In this document: positions 54,880 to 64,000 of the stretch, piece after piece
How the letters are laid out: the number at the start of each line of letters is the position of its first letter
Numbering within the stretch: position 1 is the first letter of the stretch
Assembly (NCBI GenBank): GCA_021292165.1
Contig: CM037876.1
Coordinates: forward strand, 317,282,776-317,346,775
From: Shinisaurus crocodilurus
Taxonomy: Eukaryota; Chordata; Lepidosauria; Squamata; Shinisauridae
DNA: 64,000 bases
Direction of reading: 5' to 3'
Program-made: the position numbers and the translations under genes
Notes under the pieces: generated by a model
Seen by the model: only the letters and a program-made list of their open reading frames with translations
Told to the model about the DNA's origin: nothing
Database searches by the model: none

Positions 54880-55560
54880 GTAATTCATGGGGATTCCACT
54901 TACAAGAACCGTGAATCCTCCCCGGCCCCACCCCAGAAGGAACAAGGGCTTCCGTGCCAACCGTGGGGGTGCCCTACTGGGCGCTGGCGGGGAAAGCGGC
55001 CCCGGAGACCCGCTGCCGCCGTGGACAATGCGCCTCCTCTGAGCCGGCTCCTGCGTGTGCCCCCTTTTAAACACACACACTCCCTTCTGATGTTTGGCGG
55101 AACGGGGCCATTTCTCAGCTCCCTCTTCACAACCCATCGCAACGGCCAACGGAGCCGGCGGGAAACAAAAGGCGACATCAGAGCGCGGCGATGCCCGGCA
55201 GCAAAGCCTCTCCCTATCTCCCGATTCCAGAATGAACGAGCGCTCAGGGCGTGCGCGCTTTGATGCTGGTTTTCAAGGGAGCACGTGGCGCCGATTCTTC
55301 CGCGGAGCGCAGGCGCTGGGTGATCGAAGGCAGCTCCCGCAGAAAGCACAAAAGGAAGCGGCGTGGAAAGGGCGTCGCCCTCGTTCCTTTACGCCGCCGC
55401 CGGTTCCCTTTCTCCATCCCTGCGTTGCTGGTTCCACAATCACAACGATCAACGATGAAAGAGACTCGTCGTCGGGCGGGCGCTGAATCCTGGCCAGATC
55501 AAAGGGCCGGCTTGCTTTGAATCGGAGGCAGGCGACAAAATGAGACGGCGAACTGCAACG
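54880..55560. promoter_or_regulatory. CpG-island-like block
   Basis: GC-rich with frequent CpG (ggagccggcggg, gagcgcggcgatgcccgg, acgccgccgccggttcc) in single-copy sequence, unlike the CpG-poor surroundings. It may be the promoter of an unseen gene or non-coding RNA. No exon could be defined on either strand. Confidence 0.4.
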
Positions 55561-55670
55561 AGAAGGACTGCAAAGAGAGGAAAGTTTTTGGCATCGGTAT
55601 TCAAAGGCTTGGAGGAGGGAGGAGGATATTGGAGACGGCCGGCAGTTGTCTTCTGGGGTTTGGGAAGCAT

Positions 55671-55991
55671 AATGGAAGAAACTAGGCTGACTAGCATTAC
55701 CCAGAGGACCTTCTCTTTTGCTGCTCCCAGATTATGGAATGGCCTGCTGGAGGAGATACGTCAACTTGTCAGTCTTTTGGACTTTAAAAAAGCCATAAAG
55801 ACTGAACTCTTCCGGCAGGCCTATCCGGCGGAATTTTAGGATGTTTTAAAGATGTTTTAAAGATGTTTTAAGATGTTTTAGGATGTTTTAAGATGTTTAA
55901 TAGTATATATTGTGTTGTTTTAGTTTAGGTATTTTATATTTTCTGTTGTTCCCCGCCTCGATCTAGATGGAGAGGCGGGTAATAAATAAAA

Positions 55992-56038
<47 letters not shown>
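55671..56038 (+). mobile_element. L2-like LINE 3' end with (ATT)n tail
   Basis: Frame: TSITQRTFSFAAPRLWNGLLEEIRQLVSLLDFKKAIKTELFRQAYPAEF and stop; then repeated 'gatgttttaa' units (55846-55900), 'cctcgatctagatggagagg' and (ATT)n. Plus-strand relative of 36934-37395. Confidence 0.85.
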
Positions 56039-56039
<1 letters not shown>

Positions 56040-57299
56040 GAGTGCTGGATGGATTGTATCGCCTTCTGCTCATTCTTTTCCACGCACTCCCAGAAGGCCC
56101 GTGCCAGAGAGACTCCGCCCCTCAACACCGTCACACTCCTCTGACTGTGACCCCCAACCTCTGAGTGGATTTGGCTGAACGTGTGGAAGGGACCTCTGTG
56201 CTGCTGTCCACATATAATTCAGTTTAACCGAATGACTTCCAAGTAACTGAGAACTCTGAGACTGTGCAGGTTTCTGGACCACATCGAGGTCCATATGTGT
56301 AGATGTTGGGGAACATTAGAACAGACACCGGGTGTGTGGCCAGAGGGGTGCAGTGGCATCAGGGGCACAGCTGGCTGGCAAGATCCCAGGGCCCCCACCG
56401 TACACTCAGTGAAGGCATGGAGGGAAATGCACATTTCAGGCAGCAACACAAGTCCCAAAGTGGCACATCCATGTGCCCAAGTGTCTGAGTGTCTCTGTTT
56501 CTGGAGGTGATTGGCAAGAAGCAGCCTTGGGGAGCTGCCTGCAAGGGTGTGCTGAGGCTTTAGGGGGGACTGATGCTCCTTTATGGATAGCACGGCCTGT
56601 CCATGTGCCTCGGAGGCTCACGCATGCGTCATTACTTAGGGTTACACGGTCTCAAGCTTTGGCCCTGAGGCTCTGTCTTGGGGTCCTTCTCAGGGTGGCA
56701 AATTCAGATCTCGGGCCCATCAGTTCGTCTCCTTGACTCTTGGGTCTAGGAGTTTTGCAGCAAGGTTCCTGTTATTAGTTTGGATGCTGGAGGAGACCTG
56801 ACAACTCTGCTGCTACTGTTCTCAGTGAGCAGGTCCTTACAATGGGCATCATGAGCCCCCAGTCATCTCTCCTGACAGGGAAAGAGACCCTACGAAGAAG
56901 GGCTGCCCTCACCCCAGAGAAGGGAGAATATCCTCGCGCCTTCTTAGCCGTGGTGTTGAGTTCTCGGCTGCGTAATGAAACCTCGCCTCCCCCCTGTCTT
57001 GCTTCCCCAAAGACAATTGGGCTGCTGATTGTGAGCTGCCCCCGTCTGTTCGTTAGCGTGCATGTAACTCTATCGCATGTGCTAATTAGCAAGTGACCAG
57101 AAACACAGCCCTTTCCCCGGGGACAGGTCCGGACTAGTACTGAAGTGTAGGGACGGGACTGCTCTGTTCTTGCCAGGGCTAACCTGGCTGCAGGAGTAAC
57201 TGAACCCATCCTAGAAGGGTAGAGTTTTAGAGCTGGCGGCCATCTCGTCCAACCCCCTGTCCAATGCACGACATGCAAAGCAGGATGCAACTCCTGCAG
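56039..57299. other. No gene recognised
   Basis: 56220-56760 and 56840-57110 are repeat-free; the latter contains 'gtgctaattagcaagtgacc'. Frames up to 188 codons on the minus strand resemble nothing known. Confidence 0.35.
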
Positions 57300-57420
57300 A
57301 GGTGGAGAACACGTGGCCTTCCAGATGTTGGTGGATCGCAACTCCCATCAGCCCTAGCCAGCATAGCCAATGGTGGGGTTTGGTGGGAGTTGCAGTCCAG
57401 CAACATCTGGAGGACCACAC
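57300..57420. mobile_element. Fold-back MITE, old copy
   Basis: 'cttccagatgttggtggatc' + 'gcaactcccatcagcc' faces 'ggtgggagttgcagtccagc' + 'aacatctggagg'. Ends eroded. Confidence 0.75.
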
Positions 57421-57699
57421 ATTTCCTGCCCCAGAACTACAGCCTCTGCTTCAAGGCCGCCGGCGAAGTCCAAGGCAGCCTCTGTTCCACTCTCAAACAG
57501 CTCTTGGCATTGGGAGGCCTGTCCTCTGGGGTTGCCCTGGCAATACTCTTAGGGGCAACAATGGAGCAGTGATCCTTCTGGGTGCTATGACCCACAATCC
57601 CTTGCAGTGTCCCAGAGGATACTGGGACGCCAGCCCAGTTGCTTCTGTATCCCTAGCTTTGCCTTGTCCTACTTCTTCACCACTCTCACCAGCTCCCCA

Positions 57700-58170
57700 G
57701 TGTGGACAAACTGGAGAGGGTTCAGAGGAGGGCAACAAACTGACAAAGATGATCAGGGGACTGGAAACAAAGCCCTGTGAGGAGAGACTGAAGGAACTGG
57801 GCATGTTTAGCCTTCAGACTGAGGGGAGATATGATAGCACTCTTCAAGTACTTGAAAGCTTGTCACACAGAGGAGGGCCAGGATCTCTTCTCGATCATCC
57901 CAGAGTGCAAGACACGGAATAATGGGCTCAAGTCACAGGAAGCCCGATTTCGCCTGGACATCAGGAAAAATTTCCTGACTGTCAGAGCAATAAGACAATG
58001 GAACCAACTACCTAGGGAGGTGGTGGGCTCTCCCACTCTGGAGGCATTCAAGGTGCGGCTGGACGGCCATCTGTCAGGGATGCTTTGACCTGGATTCCTG
58101 CACTGAGCAGGGGGTCGGACTCGATGGCCTTGTAGGCCCCTTCCAGCTCTACTGTTCTATGATTCTATTA
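57700..58170 (+). mobile_element. CR1 LINE 3' fragment, tandem copy 1
   Basis: From 'caaactggagagggttcaga' through the ORF2 C-terminus (frame shifts at about 57815) to the tail 'ttctatgattctat'. Confidence 0.92.
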
Positions 58171-58700
58171 TTAGGCCTCATCTTGAGTACTGCGTCCAGT
58201 TCTGGGCACCTCACTTTAAGAAGGACATAGACAAACTGGAGAGGGTTCAGAGGAGGGCAGCAAGGATGATAAAGGGACTGGAAACAAGGCCCTATGAGGA
58301 GAGACTGAAAGAACTGGGCATGTTTAGCCTTCAGAAGAGGAGACTGAGGGGAGATATGATCGCACTCTTCCAGTATTTGAAGGGATGTCAACAGAGGAGG
58401 GCAAAGATCTCTTCTCGGTCATCCCAGTTTGCAGGACACGGAATAATGGGCTCAAGTTACAGGAACCTAGATTCCACCTAAACATCAGGAAAAATTTCCT
58501 GACTGTCAGAGCAATAAGACAATGGAATCAACTACCTAGGGAGGTTGTGGGCTCTCCCACTCTGGAGACATTCAAGGTGCAGCTGGACAGACATCTGTCA
58601 GAGATGCTTTGACCTAGATTCCTGCATTGAGCAGGGGGTTGGACTCGATGGCCTTGTAGGCCCCTTCCAACTCTACTTTTCTATGATTCTATGATTCTAT
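58171..58700 (+). mobile_element. CR1 LINE 3' fragment, tandem copy 2
   Basis: Begins 'aggcctcatcttgagtactg', directly after the tail of copy 1. ORF2 is broken by a 2-bp deletion at about 58389 (gatgtcaacagagg where others have gatgtcacacagagg). Tail has three 'attctatg' units. Confidence 0.93.
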
Positions 58701-58929
58701 TCTTTGCCCATTCCAGACCTTGCCGCCTACACCTTCTCTCTCACACACATGCACAATCAACTGGTCTTGTTTAATGAAGACAGAATGGAGTGTGCACCCA
58801 TCTGACGGGCCCTTGTCCACCCGCGGCAGAGGACATACTGTCTCGTTGTGTCGTCCTGCACCTGCCACATTTTCGCCATTGAACAAATATGGAACAGCAG
58901 TAGCGATGAGTAATATTCACTTTAGGGCA
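58701..58929. other. Short spacer, nothing recognised
   Basis: No coding signal. Confidence 0.35.
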
Positions 58930-59250
58930 AGGCATTGAACCCCTTTCAGCCTGAGGGCCAAATTCCATCTTGGAGAAACTCTCAAGGGCCACCTTCCAGC
59001 AGTGGGCGGGGCCAAAGGCAAAAGGGGCGTGGCCAAAAAATGCCAGCCTATTGCCGCTTAAAGCTCTTACTGCCGTTAACTGAGCCTTAGGAGAGGCAGT
59101 TCAACCTTTTAGAAGGGGGGAAAAACTGGGCAACAACAGGGAAACCACCAAAGAGTTGGTGGTCCGGGGAAAGGGGGTGGGTCCTCCTGAAGGAATACTG
59201 GTGGGGGAGCAGTTTGGGACCCCGGGAGTGCCGAATTTGGCCCCTGCTGT
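58930..59250. mobile_element. MITE related to the one in HJV intron 2
   Basis: 'gccttaggagaggcagttca', 'agaagggggg' and 'gttggtggtc' follow the order of 8575-8670; ends eroded. Confidence 0.7.
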
Positions 59251-59260
59251 AGGGGGAGGG

Positions 59261-59331
59261 CTGTAGCTGGCTGGGGCATGCTGGGAGTTGTAGGCCAAAA
59301 ACATCTGGGGACCCAAGGTTGGAGAACACTG
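59261..59331. mobile_element. Half of a fold-back MITE (right arm)
   Basis: 'ggggcatgctgggagttgta' to 'ggttggagaacactg'. Confidence 0.85.
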
Positions 59332-59928
59332 CCCTAGACCGTTTCCATCTGATATGTCTGTTCAGCCTTCAAGTTTAGGTACTGTGCAGGCAGTCAGCAA
59401 TTGGTCCAGACCACTGGCTCCGAGCAACGCCGCCGTTTGCCAATTTCTAAGCCATTCCGTTCCAGCGGGTTGGAAAGAATCAATGGGGCGTCCACGGTGG
59501 CTGCAATTTTCTCCCCTTTCAGCAGAGCAACAAGGAAACTAGGCAAGCCAAAGGGAAGGTGCAGGTCAGAAGGAAACCCTCTCAAGCATTAATAAAGAGA
59601 AAGACATTCCAGTGCTCCGTTTTAAGAATTCAGCAGCACCTAGAAAGGCTGCCCATAGCGAGATGCTCAGAGTCCACCACGCTGAGATGCTCTTTTGTTT
59701 TTCATATCATCACCTAATAGCTCTGTAAAAAAAAGGGCAGGACTGGAATCTCACCTCACATACGTCAGCTTCATTGTACTAATGAACGTTTCCAACTGAG
59801 AAAGGACTGTGTGTTTGCTTTAATGATTCACCTCCCATGTATACACTGTGGTCATTTGGACATGCAAGGACCTATTGATTCACATAACTGCAAAGCATTA
59901 TATAATTGCAAACCATTATATACCAAAG

Positions 59929-59971
<43 letters not shown>

Positions 59972-60189
59972 AAAAGAGAGAGCATTATGTACCATTCTAT
60001 ATGCAGCTGCGTGCATTTCATGTTTCCCCAATGCTCTACACAAGCTTAGATTTTTATACTGAGAACAGATTAATTAATAGAATCCTAAGACAAAGCATTG
60101 AAACTCAGCTTGCCTTCCTCGCTAGGTGGAGCTGCCCTATTTCCTGGTGCAGGTTCAGAGGAATGAACAGAAAATCAGTGACATACATT
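59332..60189. other. No gene recognised; AC run
   Basis: (AC)n at 59931-59964; no coding signal. Confidence 0.4.
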
Positions 60190-60440
60190 TATTTATTTAT
60201 TTATTTCATTTCTAATCTATCCAATAACTAATGTTCTCTAAGTGGATTACAAGCAGTTAAAAAAAAACTAAAATGCCATAGAACAGTTAAAAATATAAAA
60301 TAGAATACAAATATTTAAAAGAATAAAATACAATATAATGCGAAACAAGAAAGAATAAAATACAATATAATGCGAAACAAGAAAGAGCACAGGAATTGAT
60401 AAACGTTCATAACAACCTAGAAGAGGTATAATAATAACCT
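60190..60440 (-). mobile_element. LINE 3' end with short tandem duplication
   Basis: (ATTT)n then 'ctaatctatccaataactaa', A-rich; a unit of about 33 bp ('aaaatacaatataatgcgaa') is doubled at 60318-60383. Confidence 0.6.
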
Positions 60441-60654
60441 TATTTCCTTGCCAATAGAAGCATCCAGAAGTCAGTTGCTATTAAACCCCCCTGCAATGTC
60501 CGTGCATGTGTTAGTATCAGAAACGTGCAAGCTGAATAAGAACCGTTCCATCAGAAGCTTCTACCTGCTTAGCATGTTGAGCACCTTTTTAAAAATAAAA
60601 TAGGAACTTCCTTAAGACCCCCCTTATCCTCTCTAAGCACCCTGACATGATCAC

Positions 60655-60689
<35 letters not shown>
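60655..60689. repeat. (AGT)n microsatellite at a LINE 3' end
   Basis: About 12 units directly at the 3' end of the next LINE. Confidence 0.95.
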
Positions 60690-61830
60690 GCGATCACTCG
60701 TGACCGAGTAAGATTGTCTTCCAGGATAAAATTACAAAAAGAAAATTATAAAAAGAGGAAATTCTAAAAAAAATTGTGTAGACTCTAGCGATGGGTCCGT
60801 AAGTGACTGTGGAGGCCAATTCTAGATCCACACAGCTTCCCACAGTGAGGACACAGGTTACCAGATGGAAGATGGTCCTGTAAAGGATTCGTTTGACGTG
60901 CTTTTCGCTTAGCACGTTTCTCCCTTTCACCTTGCACTCGGGCTTCTTCAAAGTCCATGGAACCTTTGTAAAAGGCCAACCTCCATTTAGATCGTTCATG
61001 GGCCAGACTCAGAGCTTCCCAGTTTTCGAGGTTTATATTGCATTTTTTTAGATTAGTCTTAAGAACGTCTTTAAACCTCTTATACTGACCACCGATATCC
61101 CGCTTTCCATCCTTGAGTTGGGAATAAAGTAACTGCTTTGGGAGACGGCAGTCAGACATTCGAACAACATGACCGGTCCACTGAAGTTGGCGTTGAAGGA
61201 TCATTTTTTCAATGCTAGTAGTCTTTGCTTCTTCCAGTACACTGACATTTGTTCGCCTATCTTCCCAAGTAATTCGCAGGATTTTCCGGAGGCAACGTCG
61301 ATGAAATCTTTCAAGGAGGTGGAAGTGACGTTTATAGATAGTCCATGTTTCGCAGGCATACAATAAAGTTGGTAATACAATGGCTTCATAAACCAGTGTT
61401 TTGGTCTCCTTACAGATATCCCAATCCTCGAGCACTCTATGTTTCATTCGAGAAAATGCGGCACTTGTGGAGCTCAAACGATGCTGGATTTCAGTGTCAA
61501 TGTTAGCTGTAACAGAAAGATAGCTGCCAAGATAGAGAAAATGATCGACATTTTCCAGTATTAAGTTTTTCATATGCTTCTGCAAAAGCATTTAGGATAG
61601 TTTGGAGATCATCCTCTGAATGTGCGGAGACCACATTATCATCAGCATACTGAAGTTCCACAACGGAGGTTGTAATTACCTTACTTTTTGCTTTCAGCCT
61701 ACTGAGATTAAAAAGCTTTCCATCAGTTCGATATATAATTCCCACACCAGTGGGAAGTTTCCCCTCGACAAGATGTAAAATCATGGCAATGAAAATAGCA
61801 AATAGCAGCTATAGGAGGATAGTTTCCTTC
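60690..61830 (-). mobile_element. Non-LTR retrotransposon, RT C-terminal half with Cys/His module
   Basis: Two minus-strand frames. 61503-61784 has part of the reverse transcriptase (YRTDGKLFNLSRLKAKSKV, catalytic-like YADDN, HSEDDLQTILNAF). 60785-61591 has the thumb and connection (LYLGSYLSVTANIDTEIQHRL, YACETWTIYKRH, LERFHRRCLRKIL, GHVVRMSDCRLPKQLLYSQL) and ends with a zinc-finger-like CPHCGKLCGSRIGLHSHLRTH. A frame break lies in the overlap. It is a LINE clade distinct from CR1; I do not assign the clade. 5'-truncated near 61830. Confidence 0.9.
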
Positions 61831-63689
61831 CGCAGTCCCTGAGCATGATAAGGGTGAGAGGAATTTTGAACAATTCATGGGCAGCCTTTGGGGGAGAAAA
61901 GCTGGAAGAAACAGGTGGGTAGAGTTTGGAGTGAAGCCATTGCTTTTTTTTTTAGTTTGTGTTTCCTAAGACAATAATGTGGTTTATTTGATGTTTTTAG
62001 TCACTTGGTTCACTATTAGTTGAACATTTGGGGCTGGCATATATTCCAGGCACTCGTTCTTCAACCCAGACCCAGCTGGCTGGAAACCACGGCCAAAACG
62101 TACTTCACAGACAGTCTCAGCTTGTATATGTCTCCCTCTTGCAAGCAGTCCTGATGGCTCCAAGGATTCATCTCTTCCTGCCATGTCTTTGTTCTGTATG
62201 GAATATTAAGTGCCTTTTACTGGGAACCTCTGGGGAGTGGGGCGAGGAGATCAGCTCCTGCACAGCCCCCAAATCTTCCCTGGGCCATCACAAAGCACCA
62301 AAATGTAAAAAAAAATCACAATCAGCTGTCACAATTTAACTTTCCGAGCACTTTAAAAGCTTAATTAAGGGCACAAACCTGGCTGGGGAATGCTGGGAGT
62401 TGTAGGACTTTTTCCTGTCAAAACAGGCATAATGTTTTTGCACCCTAAAGGTTTCTTATTAAAGCACCAAGAAGGCGATAGATTATAGATATAGATATAG
62501 ATATACACAGAGAGGGTATGTATATATCAGCATATGAAAAATGTATACAAATTTGTGGTCCCTTTTGTCCTGCTTGTGGGTGATGCGGAAGTGGCCATCC
62601 TACAGCTGAGTGGCATAGCCCCCAGGCCAAGGATCATAATTGAATTTATTGAATTTATTTAAGGAATTCAGAGTTTACACAGCATTAAATTGAACTGAAT
62701 TTATTTAAGGAATTCAGAGTTTACACAGCATTAAAAATAAGCCAGAAAAAAAAAATTCAAAACATAGGTGGAAGGCAAGGTTATACCACTGCAAGCTCTC
62801 AAGACTACCTCTCCCATATTTAACTGGGAGACACACACCCCTCGACATACTTGTTGCAAAAAACAGGTCTCAGTTCTGCCCATTTCCAAGCATGGGGTAC
62901 CGCGCCTGCCCTCTCAGAACAGAGAGGCATGCAGGAAGTCAGCTCCTGTTGACAACTCCCACACCTGGGCTTTCTGAAGCCCTTTTAGGAAGATCAAAGC
63001 TTCTATTTCAGTATTTTCGCAGGATTGAAAACCCCTGTAATCATTGGTTGGATAGAAAGCTCAACTAGTGATGAGCAAACTTACCACAAAGGAATATGTT
63101 ATTCAGTCTGAAAGTAGCAAATTCGATCATGTAATTTTGGGCAACAGCTCTTTAATTCTAGATCTTTTTCTGTGTATACGGGTTTTTGCTCATGCGCAAT
63201 ATCAAACTGGGTCTCGGGAGCTGCAGTTTGGAATCGTGTAACATGTAGCCTTTCCTGATTGGTTCTTCCCACGTGTCCTTTCTATGTAATGTTTACTTTC
63301 AGTCAGTGACTGGCATATGGAGGAGAAATGTATGAATCAAAATATGGAGGTGTGCATACAGCCGGCGTGGCTGTTTCTTCAAACATGATTGGTTTGTGAA
63401 AACAGTTCCAATGCTGTCCTTTCCCTAAAGCAGTGTTCCCCATGATGGCGCGTGAGTGACAGCAGAGCCCCGTGTGTGTGGGATGGGAGATTAAAAATCC
63501 TGTTCGTGTGTGTAGAGGCCCATAACTCCACACACAGAAATCCAGATCTTTCTCCCCCTCTCTCTGCGCAGCGTGCAGCGTTTCGGTTGCAATCAGCCAG
63601 CCAGCTTTCCAGCCTGTAATCCGACTCCAGCACCCAGCTCCCCCGTTTGCAGATAGCAAGGAAAAAACTCTGTAACTCCACAGGTCTAT
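61831..63689. other. No gene recognised
   Basis: 62372-62447 is the right half of the 'gtgcaat' fold-back MITE (ends gcaccc then taa). At 62651-62737 a unit of about 46 bp ('gaatttatttaaggaattca') is doubled. Otherwise single-copy. Confidence 0.4.
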
Positions 63690-63985
63690 TCTACCTGTTT
63701 ATTTACTTAGCAAAGTAATATTCTACAGAGTATACATTTCCAAGTTACAGTCCATGTGCAGAGTACAATGCATAGCAAGCATTTATTCCAGTGGAGCAAG
63801 TTGAGCTTTACCCCACCTCAGCAAAGACGTTACATTGTTGCATAAGTCCAGCAAGCAATAGTCAGAAGAAAAGAGTGAACAGAGAGAACAGTCCTGCTCC
63901 TCTCTAAAATGGCTTCAGACAGAAAAAAACAAGTCAGTACGTCACCAGAACATCTAAACCATGTGACTAGCTCATACTGTTTCCC
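63690..63985 (-). mobile_element. LTR-like repeat, copy 2
   Basis: Minus strand shares ordered blocks with 27268-27505, including 'aataaacaggtag' and 'gactgtaactt'. Extends to the window edge, so internal sequence could lie outside. Confidence 0.55.
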
Positions 63986-64000
63986 AAGCCTAGCTTTCCC

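Noticed and set aside
55094..55486. 130-codon frame in the CpG-rich block
   Set aside because: Arginine- and serine-rich composition follows from GC content; no similarity to known proteins.
56775..57341. 188-codon minus-strand frame
   Set aside because: No recognisable domain, codon use not distinctive, no splice or start context.

Overview
This window is vertebrate nuclear DNA, almost certainly from a squamate reptile (probably a lizard). The evidence is the repeat content. There are many copies of a tRNA-headed SINE of the Sauria type, CR1 LINE fragments ending in the ATTCTATG microsatellite, short hAT and Tc/mariner elements with clean target-site duplications, and fold-back elements around a 'ctacaactcccagcatgcc' core. 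Spliced exons with GT-AG borders rule out a prokaryotic reading. Only one protein-coding gene of the host could be established.

That gene is hemojuvelin (HJV, also RGMC/HFE2), the GPI-anchored BMP co-receptor that controls hepcidin. It lies on the minus strand at 7655-10767 in three coding exons: 10674-10767 (start MGEP and signal peptide), 9502-10004 (N-terminal RGM domain and first half of the vWD-like domain) and 7655-8299 (rest of the vWD-like domain and GPI signal). The joined frame is open and predicts 413 residues. The autocatalytic site FGDPH of RGM proteins reads FGESH here, the human furin motif RNRR reads NPSR, and the RGD motif reads RGN.

The rest is a dense mosaic of transposable elements in otherwise unrecognised sequence. 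1-7.6 kb holds two hAT elements with exact 8-bp duplications. 10.8-26.6 kb holds CR1 and CR1-like LINE pieces, tRNA- and 5S-derived SINEs, a second copy of the 0.92-kb hAT element in the opposite orientation, a mariner-like MITE and a hAT element packed with GACTCG motifs. 26.6-39 kb has LTR-like repeats and most of the fold-back elements. 39-50 kb shows the deepest nesting: an open CR1 reverse transcriptase ORF, a CpG-rich hAT element, a LINE inside a 5S-SINE inside a LINE, a hAT element inside a tRNA-SINE, and a 5S-SINE inside a Sauria SINE. 50-64 kb holds a minisatellite, L2-like LINE ends, a CpG-island-like block, two CR1 copies in tandem, a second LINE clade with a Cys/His C-terminus, and an LTR-like piece.

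The most interesting signal beyond the gene is that at least two structurally unrelated DNA-transposon groups (8-bp duplications as in hAT; TTA/TAA duplications as in PIF/Harbinger) carry the same inverted pair of ZNF143/THAP11-like binding motifs. The other unusual one is a SINE with a 5S-rRNA-like head and a CR1 tail. LINE, SINE and transposon calls come from reading hallmarks by eye; family names need a repeat-library search.
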